Notes: generated from the sequence alone by a model not told the origin. Shown: positions 1 to 11,275, counted from the stretch's first letter. The stretch: DNA of 64,000 nt from Aegilops tauschii subsp. strangulata (GCF_002575655.3 NC_053036.3:154604627-154668626), one strand, 5' to 3'. A program made the numbers and translations.

Positions 1-140
1 TTATATTTCGATGGAAATGCAATCGGACATATGTGGCTAGCTTTGGATGACCGGCTCCCGCATCAGTGTCTGCGAATAGATCCCTAGGTTCGTGGACGGA
101 TGCAGTGTCCGGTTTATAGGTCGGGGTTGGAGATGCCCTA
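1..140. repeat. Possible truncated MITE end
   Basis: The stretch ends near 122-140 in a segment that reads, on the minus strand, TAGGGCATCTCCAACCCC. This resembles the 'GGGCATCTCCAAC' terminus common to grass MITEs. The other end lies outside the window or is lost. Weak call based on one terminus. Confidence 0.3.
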
Positions 141-718
141 GGTCCTTCCTTCTTGGAGCAGTTTCAAGACCTCGTCACAGAGAACCTTCCACTTTCCTCT
201 TGGTTTGATTGAGAGTGTATGTTGAACCGAGTTCTATCTCCGAAGTCTATCACTTGGCGTGTGTTGTTACATTTCGTTCTTGAGCAGGCTACACTAGTTA
301 TCCCTACCAACTCATGAAGATCGGTGCCGACCCGTACCAATACCTCATAAAACTTGTCAAACGTGGCACCAAGTTCCAAGGATGAAAAATACCTGGCAGA
401 AGGTTATGTTTTTTTAGGCTCAAACTGTAGAACAATAGTTCTAAGGTATTTTCCATTAACAAAATAAATATGGTACAGATATACAAAAAAGCAAAAAGAA
501 AAGGAGCAGTTATCCTATTCCAGCATTTTCTAATATGATCGAGCAAAAACTGTACTATGTAGTGTTCATCCTAGATGATCACTGGTCCATCTTTGCGAAG
601 CCTCCAAGCACTTTGCTTTGATTCCGTGCTCAAGAAGTTTGAGGTCCTCTCTTGATTTGAATTTCCAACAGTTTACACTCCGAACTTCTTTTCTGAAATT
701 TTTTCCATTTCTTTGCCC

Positions 719-1036
719 TTATATGGCCCAACACCCTTGTACTATGATTTCCAATGCAATACAGCTCGGTAATTCAGCTCTTGCCAGGAGGATATCATCT
801 AAGAATGAAATACCAAGTTTTCTTCTGGGAAGTATAATGTGCCAGCCGTCTTGAGAGAATCCACAGTCCCAAAAAAGATGTCGTGTTGTTTCTTCCGTGT
901 CTTCATGGCAGAACACACATGTGTAACTTTCTAGTGTGAAAGATTTCCTTTTAAGTAAATTTCTGGTGTTTACTCTATCATGCAGAAGGAGCCAGAAGAA
1001 GAATTTGTGTCTCAATCTACATGAGCTCTTCCACAA
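719..1036 (-). pseudogene. RT zinc-binding domain (zf-RVT) of the LINE
   Basis: About 105 residues matching the zinc-binding domain that follows reverse transcriptase in plant LINEs: KFFFWLLLHDRVNTRNLLKR, then a CVFCHEDTEETTRHLFWDC core with Cys/His ligands. Downstream sequence to about 575 continues the typical basic tail in another frame. Part of the same dead element. Confidence 0.8.
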
Positions 1037-1653
1037 CCATTTGAAGTTCTACTGTTCTTGATGTTGAGGGCTTAAGTGATGATACATCATAATGGAGGAA
1101 TATTTGTTTTTCTGTCCCTTGCAACTCCAGGAATCTTTCTGGTGATCATTCCTCTATGTCTGTATTAATCTTTGTAGCTCATTGAACTGAGAAAATGCAT
1201 GAGTGGAGAGTGGAGTGTTGAACAGATGGATTTGATCCTCAGCATTTTTCCAGTCATTTACTGATAAAGCATCATCCTTTGCAAATGAGACAAGTTCAGG
1301 GAATTTGTCCTTGAGAGGTTGATCAGTCCAATTATCATGCCAAAGCAGAACTGCCTAACCATTGCCCAGTCTACATGGTGAGTTAGATTTGTAATCTTCA
1401 AGCAATCTTAGGTGAGTTCTGCACCAATGGGATCCAACTAACTTGTCACCTGGCATTGTCTGAGAATAATACTTCTCCCAGATCAGTTGAACCCAAGGTA
1501 GTGATTCCTTATTAAGGAACTTCTGCACATTGTTCATCATTAAGGCCTTATTGTGCAACTCACATCCAAAATTCCAAGCCCACCCTGTTATCTAGGCGTG
1601 CAGACTTTTTCCCAGGCAATTAGTGCTGGTCCAGCCACTAACTCTCCATACTT

Positions 1654-2430
1654 TCAACACAGAAAGTTTCTGAGGTATTTGTTGATCTGGCTCGTGATTG
1701 ATGCAGGCAGTGGCAGAATGCTCATGAAAAAAATTGGCAGGGCAGAGAAAACAGATTTTATGAGAAGCAGTCTGCCATCATAACAAAGCATTGTAGAACA
1801 TCCAGACAGTCTTCTCTCTATTTGCTGACATATCGGGGGGAAATCCTCTGCTTTGAGCCTACTAGCACTTAATGGCAGACCCAAATATGTAAATGGGAAG
1901 GTTACCCTTTTGCATCCCAGGGAGTGTAAAATCTGACAACACACCTCTTCCTGCACATTTATAGGAATCATGACTGATTTGTGGTAGTTTATTTTAAGCC
2001 CAGTTTGGTTGGCAAAGTGCTTCAACAAATTATTCACTTGCTCCACTTGAATTAGACTGCGAGGCTGAATTATGATTGTGTCATCTGCATACTGTATGAC
2101 AGGAAATCAGGGTTGGATGTTGATTCAATTGGTGCTTGAATTAAACCTGCTCTCATAGTTTTATTTAAAATTGTCTAAAGGAAATCAGCAGCCAGCACAA
2201 AAATGAGTGGAGATAAAGGATCTTCTTGCCTCACTCCTCTTTTACAATGAAACTGCTTTGCGGGCACCCCATTTAGTAGCACAAAAGAGACCCTAGAAGA
2301 AAAGATCATCTTAATCCACATAATCCATCTATCTCCAAACCCTCTTGCCTTAAGTATCTCCATCCAAGATTGTGTTGTGTTCAATCATATCAAAAGCTTT
2401 TTCAAAATCCAGTTTCAATAATACCATAGG
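1654..2430 (-). pseudogene. LINE reverse transcriptase core, broken
   Basis: Reads as the palm of a plant L1-like reverse transcriptase in three frames. The first block carries LDFEKAFD, then shifts frame near 2385 into a block with KARGFGDRW and [11 protein letters not shown]. That block ends at a TAG (about 2172-2174) and shifts near 2104 into YADDTI followed by the NNLLKHFANQTGL and YLGLPLS blocks. RQED stands where most relatives have RQGD. The catalytic YADD itself is kept. Product would be replication machinery of the LINE; now a relic. Confidence 0.8.
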
Positions 2431-2517
2431 CCTTTTGGACTATATTCGGTCTTACCCAATTCTCTGCTTGGCAGATTGCTGTTTGTGTGAAATTCATTGA
2501 TGTGGGCGTGCTCGAAT

Positions 2518-2579
2518 AAGATTGCTATAGGATTCCCCCGCAAAAAGGAAAAAGAAAAAGAAAGATTGCTATAGGATTC
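2518..2579 (+). mobile_element. Ultra-short LINE 3' tail with 18-bp TSD
   Basis: Two identical 18-bp copies of AAGATTGCTATAGGATTC (2518-2535 and 2562-2579) flank 26 bases (2536-2561) that read CCCCGC followed by an A-rich tail. This is what an almost completely 5'-truncated retroposon insertion leaves: only the last bases plus the poly(A) tail. A simple duplication with A-rich filler is the alternative. Confidence 0.55.
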
Positions 2580-4461
2580 TACTTACTTTTTTTCTTTCTG
2601 AGTATAAAGCATATTCTATTTAGTTGAACACTCCGTGGTGCAGGTTTCGAGTTATCCTGTTCTCCGAAACCTGGTCCGTTGTTTTAGATATTTTTGCGCC
2701 TCTTGGTGTTACTTTCTTCTACTTAGAAAAACGGGGTGTCTTGCGTTTTCACTTTCACTCCACTGATTGGGCTGCGCGCGACATGTCAAACCAGCAAAGC
2801 TGTAGAGTTTGTACGACCTGGGTCCAGAGTCTCGACACGTTCAATCCCTTGCGTTTTATCCGAGAGGAACACGACATGTTTTAATGAAAAGAACCGGTCC
2901 TGAGAGGAACAAAAGAAGACTGTAGCCTGACATGAACAACGTATGTGGCCGCCACCATCAGTTTGCCATTCCAGAAGGGCGCCAGCACGTGTCCAAGAAG
3001 GATAGGAAACATGTACGCCATTTAGCCTGTTCCTGACAAAAGAAAATGACAGGAGTCCGAGGATACTTACAGTATCTGTGTGCTGACAGACTCCGTTCCA
3101 CTCTTTACTTGCCGGGAACTTGATCAGCCCTACACATGCCACTCAAAAAACTTGGTTGCAAATCTTGGTTGACAGTTCCCTGACTGTCATAGCTTGCAAA
3201 AACGTCTTAGGACGAAGAGAGTATTTTGTAAGTAGGCTATAGAGTGGCTATAGAGGTGAAAGGAGGGAGGAAATTTTAGGGTACATTGTTTAGACAACAA
3301 GTATGAAACTCGTCATCAACTAGCGAAGCAGCATATTTAAAACTGCTAGTACTACTATATCCGAGGGATATATATACTTTAGAGCCCGGATAAATTTTTG
3401 TCGCGGCATAATTTTAACCTGCCAAACTCCTAATAACTGTATGAAATTTGCTCATTTGTATTCTGTGGACGGGAGCGACGGGGAGATGGGGGATCCGATT
3501 CGATTCTACTTGCTGGGTACCCCCACAAGGCCAGACGATCCCAAAGCTCAGTGCTGTCAATCTACTAAACAGCTTTAGTTTATCTCTCTAGGAGCTAGTT
3601 AGATCTAGGCCCCTCCTAGCTCTTGCTTTCGAATCAGGAACTCGTGTGTTTGGGGCATCAGAACGGAGCTGCAAATCGTACCGCTGCGACTGTACGCTGT
3701 CAATTGCACTCGCAGCCCTAAATGGAACGATCCACTGGTTCTGCTCCAGAGCTTACACCAACCATTTGCCGGCATAATAAAAAAAAGGAAAAAAAGTTAC
3801 CGTCAACGAGGATATCGCCCTCAGGCCGTTTCTGTTGTGACAGAAACAACTGATTTGATAACCCAACACCGGTGAAAAAACATGTAGCACGATACGCAGA
3901 GGAGACTGACGCCCCATCACATTCACCGGTGACGACATGGCCAGCAAAACGCAAAGCAAAGAAGACCGGCTTCTTGCATGTATGGAAAATAAATAAAATG
4001 CCGCGGTGATTCTCAAAAGGGCAGAGACTAGACTCGCCTGAGGATATAGTTTGGCCGAAGTATATTGACCGATAGCAACAGGCGAAAACTGAAAAACACC
4101 TTTCACTTGCCCCTCGCTGTCCCGGGATCAATCCTGCGTCGGCAATTTGGCACCACAAGCTATCACTAGTAAAGGCAACTAACCGAACCACTCTACTTAC
4201 CCCTACCACTACTGTTACCACCTCGCTGCATCTCGACAGGAACAGGCCACAAAGGTCACAATGATCAAATTCTCTCTATAGTAATAGCTTTTAATTTAGA
4301 CAGGAGAGGGGGATGGCGAGACGGAAGATCTATGTACAGGTTCTGCAGCTTACATGCACGGTTCTAGCTTTCCTACTACCACCACCCAACACAACACAGC
4401 AGCTGAAAGAATGGATGAGCCAAAGCACAAAAGCCCCCTAAGGTTTACAAAAAAGAGAACC
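2580..4461. other. Intergenic; downstream of the IDD gene
   Basis: No convincing gene. Open frames of 86-167 codons exist on both strands, but none shows a recognisable domain. The part next to 4462 should contain the 3' UTR of the minus-strand IDD gene; I could not fix a poly(A) site. Confidence 0.5.
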
Positions 4462-7391
4462 TCACAGGATTGTGCGGCCGTTGGTCTTTCTCTGTGCCTC
4501 CTCCCATGGAGAGGGCGGCTGTGCGGCAGACCCCATGTCCAGCTCTCCTCCCACCATCAATGCCGGTAGGCCACCGCTGGCCGTGGAGCCGCCCATGGTC
4601 CCTCCGATGCCAAGCCCAAGGAAGTCCAGAGTGGCAGGCTTGGGACCGAACAGTGGTGATTGCCCCATCATCAAATCTGGCAACCTTGGATTTGAACCTT
4701 CATAGGCGAGACCAAGGCCAAGGCTACCAGATACCATCGGCCCAGGCTCCATATCCATTAGCTGGTTATGATTATTGCTCCTTTGGTGCCATTGCTGTGG
4801 ATTGCTATCAACGAACCTTCCCCCCTGTGGTAGCTTGGCCTGTGGTGAGTTGTCGATGTACCTTCCTTGTGGTAGCCTGGATTGTGGCAAGCCATCGATG
4901 TACATTCCTTGAGGCAACCTTCCTGGTGACGAATAATCAGTGAACCTTCCATGAGGTAGATTGGATGGTGGCGAGTTGACGAAGAACCTTCCTTGAGTTG
5001 GATTGGATGGTTGCGAGTTATCAAAGAACCTTCCTTGAGACAGATTTGATGCTGGCGAGTTGTCAAGGAACCTTCCTTGAGGTAGCAGCTGCTGGGATGG
5101 CAGTGAGGTATCCATGAATCTCCCTTGAGATAGCTTGGATGGCATCGAGTTATTGATGTACCTGTCTTGAGGTAATCGAAATTGTGTTGAGCTGTCGATG
5201 AACCTGTCTTGAGGTAACCGGGATTGTGTCGAGCTGCTCTCGATGAACCTGTCTTGAGGTAACCGGGATTGTGTTGAGCTGCTCTCGATAAACCTGTCTT
5301 GAGGTAACCGGGAATGTGTTGAGCTGCTCTCGATGAACCTGTCTTGGGGTAACCGGGATTGTGTTGAGATGCTGTCGGTGAACCTGTCATGAGGTAACCG
5401 GGATTGTGTTGAGCTGCTGTCGATGAACCTGTCTTGAGGTAACCGGGATTGTGTTGAGCTGCACTCGATGAACCTTCCCTGGGGCTGCTGGGATTGCGTT
5501 GAGCTGCTGTCAATGAACCTTCCTTGAGGTGGTCTGGATGGGGTTGATGAGGAGGAACTTGCAAGACCAAACTCCTTCAAGAAAGATGTGCCTGCTTGCG
5601 AAGCTCCAGCCTCAGCAGCCTTCTGCAGGAGTGCAGTCGCAGATATGTGCGGTGCTGGTGGTGGAGCAAAGGTGCCAGGGTTGCTTGCATCTGTCTGCGA
5701 GAACAGAGAGGATGGTGTACCGATTGCAAGGCAAAGGAAGGTGGGATCAACACCGATAAGATCACGCAGCGATCTACTCTGGGGAGTGGTGCTTGTTGTG
5801 GCTGATGCAAACAGCCCCGCAAATGTGCTAGTCGTCGTTGCTGGCGCAATGGAATTGGATGCACTGCTGACTGTGCCACAACTGGTGCTGCTGCCATCTG
5901 TACCAATGGCATCCGAGGGCGAGGGGAGGAAACAAGGAGGCATCGGGGTATCATTATCTGGCAAGTTGGAGTCTTCTAGTTCAGCGACATTGTACTTATC
6001 AGCTTCCTGGAAGCAAACATCTTCATCTCGCTTATCTTCCTCCTCTTGCTTGATATCCACAATTGGCTCCACAACCACCACTGGCTCTGTAACATATAGG
6101 CACAGTACGGAAAAACAAGTCACTCATCATTGTTGCCTAAATGATCATAAGACTAGCTAAATTGGGAAAGAAACAAGACTCATGTATTCCTTTTCTTGTT
6201 ACAGTAATAACAAATAAAGATGGATTTAGGGAGAATGACTTTGCTATAAATCTAACATAGTCTATGAATAGATAGTAAGACAAACACATTGCAAAATGCA
6301 AAAGAAGCATACCATCCAAATTTCGCACAACTGCCACCATTGGCTGCTGCTCCTGTGGCGTTGGAGATGGCGGCGTTGGAGATGGCGGCGACGGAATCCG
6401 CTGCGGCTGTGGCTCCTCCATTGCTGCCTCAACGTGCTGTGGCTCATCCACCTCGGCCACGGCAGAAGTCTCATTTTCATCTTCTCCCCCCTTGCCCCCC
6501 TCATCCTCCTTTTCCTTGTGCTTATCCACATTCTCCTCTTCTTTCTCCTTGTCCTTGTCCACATTCTCCTCAACCTCCTCCAAATCAGGTGGCCGAGGCG
6601 AAGGCGGCGCCGGAACAGCGAGCACTCTGCCGGTCTCCTCGACGAGAGCGCCACAGAAAGCGCGATGTGTCACGAAACTGTCTCTCCTGAATCAAGCCAG
6701 CACGCCGACTGATGAATGAAACAAAAGCACAAACATTTGCCCCTCAAGGGAAGAAAAAAGGGAGCACCGAAATTGGGGGGAACCGAGCTGGAAGCAGTAC
6801 CTGGTGAAGAGTGTGCCGCAGTCACAGCGATACTCGCGGGTGCCGCAGGTCTTGGCATGAGCCTTGAGGTCGGCCTGGACGGCGTAGCGCTTGCCGCAGC
6901 GTGGGCAGGCCCATCGCTTCTCGCCGTGCTTGCGGCAGAAGTGCTTCTTGATGCCCGTGAGGTCCCCGAGCGCGCGGGCGGGGGAGTGGTGCACGCAGCC
7001 GGGCTCCGGGCAGACGTAGACCCTCCGGCGCGGCGGCGCCGCCCCGGGGCCGCGCTGCCGCAGCCGCCACGGAAGGTTGTGCCCCCGGCGGTGGAGCTGC
7101 AGGTTCTGGTCCCTCTGGAAGCCCTTGCCGCACACCTCGCACACGAACCGGTTGGTCGCCATGAGCGTCCCCGGCGACAGCGCGATCACCTCCGCGTCCG
7201 GATCTGCACAAGCACACGGAAACCGACCACCGTCAGACCAACAAAGCTCGCGCGAGCCGCGTACCAACCACCCCGCAAAACCCGAAGCGCGCGCTCTCGC
7301 CTGGCGTCCCGGGGAGGTTCCTCTTCTTCTTGGGCGGCGCCGGCGTCGCGGCCGCCTCCGGCTGCTCCGGCTCCGTCGGATTGGGCGGCAT
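4462..7391 (-). CDS. INDETERMINATE DOMAIN (IDD) C2H2 zinc-finger transcription factor
   Basis: Plant-specific nuclear DNA-binding protein, assembled by splicing: exons 7391-7301, 7203-6801, 6686-6313 and 6086-4462, giving 830 codons plus stop with consistent phase. Exon 1 ends in the basic [10 protein letters not shown] nuclear-localisation segment. The ID domain spans residues 50-176: two C2H2 fingers (C52/C55/H68/H72; C95/C100/H118/H123) then two C2HC fingers (from C130 and C157). A Lys/Glu-rich segment follows (about 190-225). Conserved IDD motifs are [14 protein letters not shown] (438-451) and [10 protein letters not shown] (776-785). Between them about 17 tandem 15-residue units lengthen the protein well beyond the 400-600 aa usual for the family. 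The start is the only in-frame ATG downstream of the TATA-like site. No inactivating change seen. Which IDD paralogue it is cannot be decided here. Confidence 0.92.
4803..5540 (-). repeat. In-frame 45-bp tandem repeat inside the IDD gene
   Basis: About 17 copies of a 15-codon unit (consensus [15 protein letters not shown], residues about 473-718). Central copies (about 5170-5480) are nearly identical at DNA level; outer copies diverge (QGRF, QGMY, SQGRF variants, units of 13-17 residues). The pattern suggests recent expansion at the centre. All units keep the frame. Confidence 0.9.
7204..7300 (-). other. IDD intron 1 with GC-AG borders
   Basis: Joining ...GGG ACG CCA G (ends 7301) to AT CCG GAC... 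(starts 7203) restores the conserved [14 protein letters not shown] of IDD proteins. The intron then begins GCGAGA and ends TTGTGCAG: a 97-nt GC-AG intron. The nearest GT donor (GTACGC, near 7261) would insert residues not found in the family. The other two introns (6687-6800 and 6087-6312) are GT-AG. Confidence 0.75.
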
Positions 7392-7870
7392 CCCCGGTCG
7401 ATCTGGCGCCGTTGCGGCCGCCGCTCCGCTCAGCTCACAGCCCTCCAGCTGCCCCTTATCGGCGCCCAGACCCGCGTCAGCGAACGGAGGGCGCGGCGGC
7501 GGTGGACGGAGGATTTTTTTTCTCTCTCCTCCTCTCTTCGCTTCTTCTCTGGCTGGCTGGCTTGGCTTGGCTTGTCTTGCTTTCGATTGGGGGTTGGGGG
7601 TGTGGGGAGATGGATGGGGGTCAGAGCGGCCGCGGCATCGGGATGAGGCGGAGGCGTTGGCGTTGGCGTTGGCGTTGCGGTGCTCGCTCGGGCGGGGGGT
7701 GGGGTGGTGTGTACCGCGCGGTGCCAATCCGGCACGTTGGCTTTTGGGTGCGGGGTGGGTAGCGTCCCCTCGCCGCCGTCGGATTCCGCGCCGTGATTCG
7801 TGCGCACGTGGTCTCGCCCTGCCGTTTACTGCCCTGCGGGGACACCCTTTTTGGTGGCTAGCTTGCCCCC

Positions 7871-7877
7871 TTTTAAA
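7871..7877 (-). promoter_or_regulatory. TATA-like box of the IDD gene
   Basis: On the minus strand TTTAAAA follows GGCTGGA about 480 bp upstream of the ATG. A pyrimidine-rich leader (CCAGCC and CTCTC runs, 7500-7600) lies between. It would place the start site near 7840 and give a 5' UTR of about 450 nt. Position and sequence are the only evidence. Confidence 0.4.
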
Positions 7878-8944
7878 TCCAGCCCCACACCCCGAGAAAA
7901 ATCGCCCGTGTCCAATCGCCTCCATCACTGTGCCGTCTCCCCCCTCAATTCCACGTACCTACGTATGGTCGACCAGCTGATACCGCCGCAAGTACTGTAC
8001 AAGTACCAGTACTACTGGTACTGTACATTTACGTTATACACCAATGAGATGCTGCTACACACGCAAAAAAAAGAGAGAGAGATGCTGCTACTACTACTTC
8101 TACTTGGTCCCTTGGGAAAAAAAATGAAAAATAGCTGCGATGCTACTGCTTGGTCCCTCAGAAAAATGGGATGCTTTCTGAGAAGAACGGATTTAATCGT
8201 CAGGTGAGCGAAGATGTCTGCGGCTAGGACGGAAAAGGAGGGGGAGTCGTGTCGTGTCCAGCGAAGGGAAATGGAAGCACGCGGTGGCCAGCGGTTGGAT
8301 CTCCCCGGCCGGAGTCGATAAGGGCGGAAAGCGATGCTGGCCCCAGCTAAGCTAGCGCGGCTGCTCAGAGATCGCCGTTATCCACATGGCGGTGGGGGTT
8401 GTCGTGTCGCCCCGCCCCCCGCCCTCGCCTCGGGCCACGGCACGGCACGGCAGGCAGTAACGGACGCGCTCGCCCGCGCGCCACCGCCAACGGAAGCCGC
8501 TGCGCTGCGGCCATACGTACGCGCGACGGCGCGGGCGTACGTATTCGCGCGCAACGGACTCGAATGAAGTCGGCGAGCGAGCGTATTCCCCCACGCTGTC
8601 GAGGCGGACTAGTCGCCTGCGACGGGCTGACGGGGGCACGGGGCCCCTTCTCCCTCTGGCGACTGGGGCGGATAGTAAACTCGTGAGCTAGAGCTTGTTT
8701 CTTGCAAAGGTGGACTATCAATAAAAAAGGTTCACTTTTACGTGTTGGTAGCTGTTGTTTTTCCGCCTAGGTTTCGTGTCGATGGGGGAGGATATTTTAG
8801 GTGCCGTCGCGTAGACCCACCTCCTGCGTGGTGTGTGTTGGATCTATCACCGCGTACGGAGCCAAAGCAGGCAAGCGACGGTGACACTTGCCAGCAATCC
8901 CATGGAAATGGGTGCCGTTTTGGTGAACGTTTTTTTCTGCTACT
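7878..8944. other. IDD upstream region
   Basis: No gene seen. 8220-8690 is rich in C+G with many CpG pairs, as expected for a plant promoter-proximal region. A small palindrome built on GTACCAGTAC/GTACTGGTAC lies near 8000-8030. Open frames here are by-products of the base composition. Confidence 0.4.
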
Positions 8945-9021
8945 ACTTCTTTTCGCGTGGGCAAAGTGCAGGCGTTTCTCCTGAAAGTAAATCTTTTCAA
9001 ACCATATACACTGATAAGTAC

Positions 9022-9078
9022 CCCTCAAATATAAGAGTAGTGATCTAAACGCTCTTATATTTCTTAGAGGGAGTATAT
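9022..9078. mobile_element. Stowaway MITE remnant
   Basis: Contains AAATATAAGAGTAGTGATCTAAACGCTCTTATATTT followed by AGAGGGAGTAT in two pieces: the typical 3' end of a grass Stowaway MITE. The 5' part and its terminal repeat are missing. Confidence 0.6.
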
Positions 9079-9300
9079 TGTTTGACTTTTATGTGAAATG
9101 ATCTTCTACTCCTTTTCGTAGGGGGAAGTTGCATGTGTTTCCCTAATAAGTACCCTTTCAAAAGCGCAAGGCTAAATACTTTTAGATTTTGTGTGAATTT
9201 ACATTACACTCCTTTCGGTGAGAGAAGTGTAGGCATTTTCTCTAATAAACATTATATTTGTACTAGGAAATTGCATGTTGCAACGGAGGCATACATATTA

Positions 9301-10363
9301 GAGAGAATTCCTTATTTGACCTTTCTTAAAATTTTCTTTCCTTTTTGGCCCAAATTTTTGTATTTTTCCTTTTCTGACACTCAAACTTCATTTTGTTCCC
9401 TATGTGACACTTCCGTTAATTTTGACCTGTAACGGTGTTAAGTTTAACCCGAAAAGACTGTTTTACCCCTAGTGTTGTATGTGACCAAATTATTTACATG
9501 CACACATGCATTTGATCACCTCGATGTGTTGAAGCTGAACACGTACATGCAAGCTAGCAACCAAGTAGGCAGCTTAATTGATCTACAGTACATAGCTTAC
9601 AGTACGTGCACTATAGCCGTGCGGCCGGCGAGTTGCACCAGTTAGCCTGCTGCAATCCATCTATTTGTTTTGCGTTCGTTCCAATGAGAGAAGTCGCTAC
9701 GTTCCGAGACGATCAGATTAATCGAGCAGAAGCTAGTCACGTACGTACGTCTACGTAAAAGTTAGGCCAGAATCGATTAAGCTGCCAACCTGCTAGCTTG
9801 CACGTACAGTGCTGCTACTTGAAAATCAATCAAGCTGCTTCCGTGTGCTAGCTTGCACGTACGTATTGTTTCTGGAGGATACGAGCTACACTTGTAATAC
9901 GATGTACAAACACGGCCGACAGCCTCGGAGCCGTCGTGCATGGGAGGTGGCAGCGGCCTCGGCGCACCCACGCACGTCGGGCACAGGGACCTCGGCCCCA
10001 ACACGGATACATGGAAGAGCAATAGACCTATATACGCACACGTACAGGAGGTTATGTTGTGTTTTAACTCCCAACACAGATTTTTCCGTAAAAAAATTGA
10101 AAAAACTCCCAAGGCAGATCCCTCCCCCTCCCCCTTTTTGTTCTGTTCGTTCATGCCCCTTCTCTTCTCTTTTCTGGTGACATATTACCATCAAGGGTAA
10201 AATTGTCATTGCATGTGCCAGTTAACATCATTGGATGGAAAAATAGATGAAAGGGTCACATAGAGCACAAAATGAAGTTTAAGTGTCAAAAAGGGAAGAA
10301 AATAATTCAAGGGGCCAAATAGGGAAGCTAATTTTAAGAAAGGGCCAAATAAGGAATTCTCTC
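9301..10363. mobile_element. Mutator-like element with about 190-bp TIRs (Pack-MULE candidate)
   Basis: The left end (9301-9490) and the reverse complement of the right end (10175-10363) both begin GAGAGAATTCCTTATTTG and stay similar for about 190 bp. A perfect 9-bp TSD TACATATTA flanks it (9292-9300 and 10364-10372), the hallmark of Mutator superfamily insertions. No transposase. The middle (about 9500-10170) is not repeat-like and may be captured host sequence; its open frames (up to about 125 codons) have no recognised domain. Confidence 0.85.
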
Positions 10364-10408
10364 TACATATTATGGCAAACAACTTTAGTTGTCTGTGTTT
10401 TTCTACGC

Positions 10409-10430
10409 GGGGGGGGGGGGGGGGGGGGGG
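10409..10430 (+). repeat. 22-base G homopolymer
   Basis: Uninterrupted run of 22 G followed by AAGGGGG. Its length is prone to sequencing error. Confidence 0.95.
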
Positions 10431-11189
10431 AAGGGGGCTTTAATAGCTGATTTAATTAACACTTAATTGCTTAACCTAAAAGGTATTATTTTTGCGGGGG
10501 ATACTTTAGTGGCCGTTTTTTTGGTGGCGGTTCAGGCGGTCTTTAGGGAAACCGAGGGAAAAAACAAAGGTTTGAGAGGGGGGATCAAAACAGGAAGAGG
10601 GGAGGACGTACGAAGGTGTTTGGACGAAAGAAGGAGCAAAGGGAAGTGATCCTTCTTTTCATGAAAGTGTAGGCGTTTCCCCAAATAAATACCCTTTGTT
10701 TAAGCATATCCATAATTATTTTAGATATCTTCCATGAACTTGCATATTTCCCCTTTAAACCTTGTCGTGGAAAAACAAATTGGGTGATGTGCTACCGAGC
10801 GGTATGTTGTAACCATTGGATAGCAATGCACTCCCACCCCAAATGTATCTGAGGTGTGATTAACCGTTTCTGTTTTTTCATGTGCAACTTTGAATGCAAC
10901 TTTTTGGTATAATACGTCTACAAAACTATAATATAGACATATGATGTTAAATTAGTTCATAACATAAAAAACAATAATACCATTCAAATATGCCTAATTC
11001 ATATATTTTGGTGTGTATTAGTTCAAAAACGTGCATCAAAGACCATGAAATGTCAAGTGCGCCTTACATTTTCTTCCAAGAAGTAAGAATTAATCACACT
11101 CATGAACATGAACATGAACAAAGTCCTAGACATCAACAAGGTTTAATAGGATTGATATGATAGATATATCAACAAGTGCCTGTGAAGTG
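10431..11189. other. Intergenic, no gene seen
   Basis: AT-rich sequence with no long open frame or recognised element, apart from the short dispersed repeat near 10665-10700. Confidence 0.5.
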
Positions 11190-11194
11190 AGCTG

Positions 11195-11275
11195 GTGCTG
11201 GGGTTGGATAGAACTCTGAAGTTAAGTGTGCTTGGGCTGGAGTAGTGTGAGGATGGGTGGCCTTTCGGGAAGTTT
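11195..11275 (+). pseudogene. 5S rRNA-derived segment
   Basis: Matches the 3' two-thirds of plant 5S rRNA: AGAACTCTGAAGTTAAG, TGTGCTTGGGC (internal A-box region) and AGGATGGGTGGCC...GGGAAGT (C-box region), by eye about 80% over about 75 bases. The 5' end of 5S is not recognisable and there is no adjoining tandem copy or T-run, so it is not a normal 5S gene. It may be a 5S-derived retroposon or part of a transposon end, given the neighbouring repeats. Confidence 0.7.

Larger units (their letters stand above)
560..2515 (-). mobile_element. Decayed non-LTR retrotransposon (LINE)
   Basis: Minus-strand fragments run in the order expected for a plant LINE: reverse transcriptase (2430 down to about 1660), a connecting/thumb region (1355-1558), and the C-terminal zinc-binding RT domain (719-1036) with a basic tail to about 575. 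The LDFEKAFD motif (about 2400-2425), a [11 protein letters not shown] motif (about 2190-2240) and the catalytic YADD (2080-2091) are visible. The frame is broken near 2385, by a TAG next to 2174, by a shift near 2104 and again further down, so it is inactive. The 5' part (endonuclease, ORF1) is missing. No 3' poly(A) or TSD was found. Confidence 0.85.
8945..10712. repeat. Dispersed short repeat around a transposon
   Basis: Four imperfect copies of a unit with the core 'GTGTAGGCGTTTCCCC-AATAA' occur at about 8960-9010, 9125-9165, 9225-9255 and 10665-10700, often after a CTTTTCG stretch. Three lie left and one right of the Mutator-like element, so that element probably landed inside this cluster. 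Confidence 0.45.

Noticed and set aside
4090..4220. tRNA- or SINE-like stretch on the minus strand (GAGTGGTTCGGTTAG ... GGATTGATCCC)
   Set aside because: Box A/B resemblance only; no cloverleaf, no second copy and no TSD or tail seen.
3718..4221. 167-codon minus-strand ORF downstream of the IDD gene
   Set aside because: No domain, biased composition and an overlapping alternative frame; probably non-coding.
4803..5540. Regular 45-bp repeats considered as a CRISPR-like array
   Set aside because: Units are contiguous, in frame within a coding exon and in a plant genome; no spacers.
6716..7762. 348-codon plus-strand ORF opposite the IDD exons
   Set aside because: Antisense shadow of GC-rich exons; the minus strand carries the conserved zinc fingers.
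11195..11275. Functional 5S rRNA gene
   Set aside because: 5' third missing, internal promoter mutated, and no tandem partner or T terminator.
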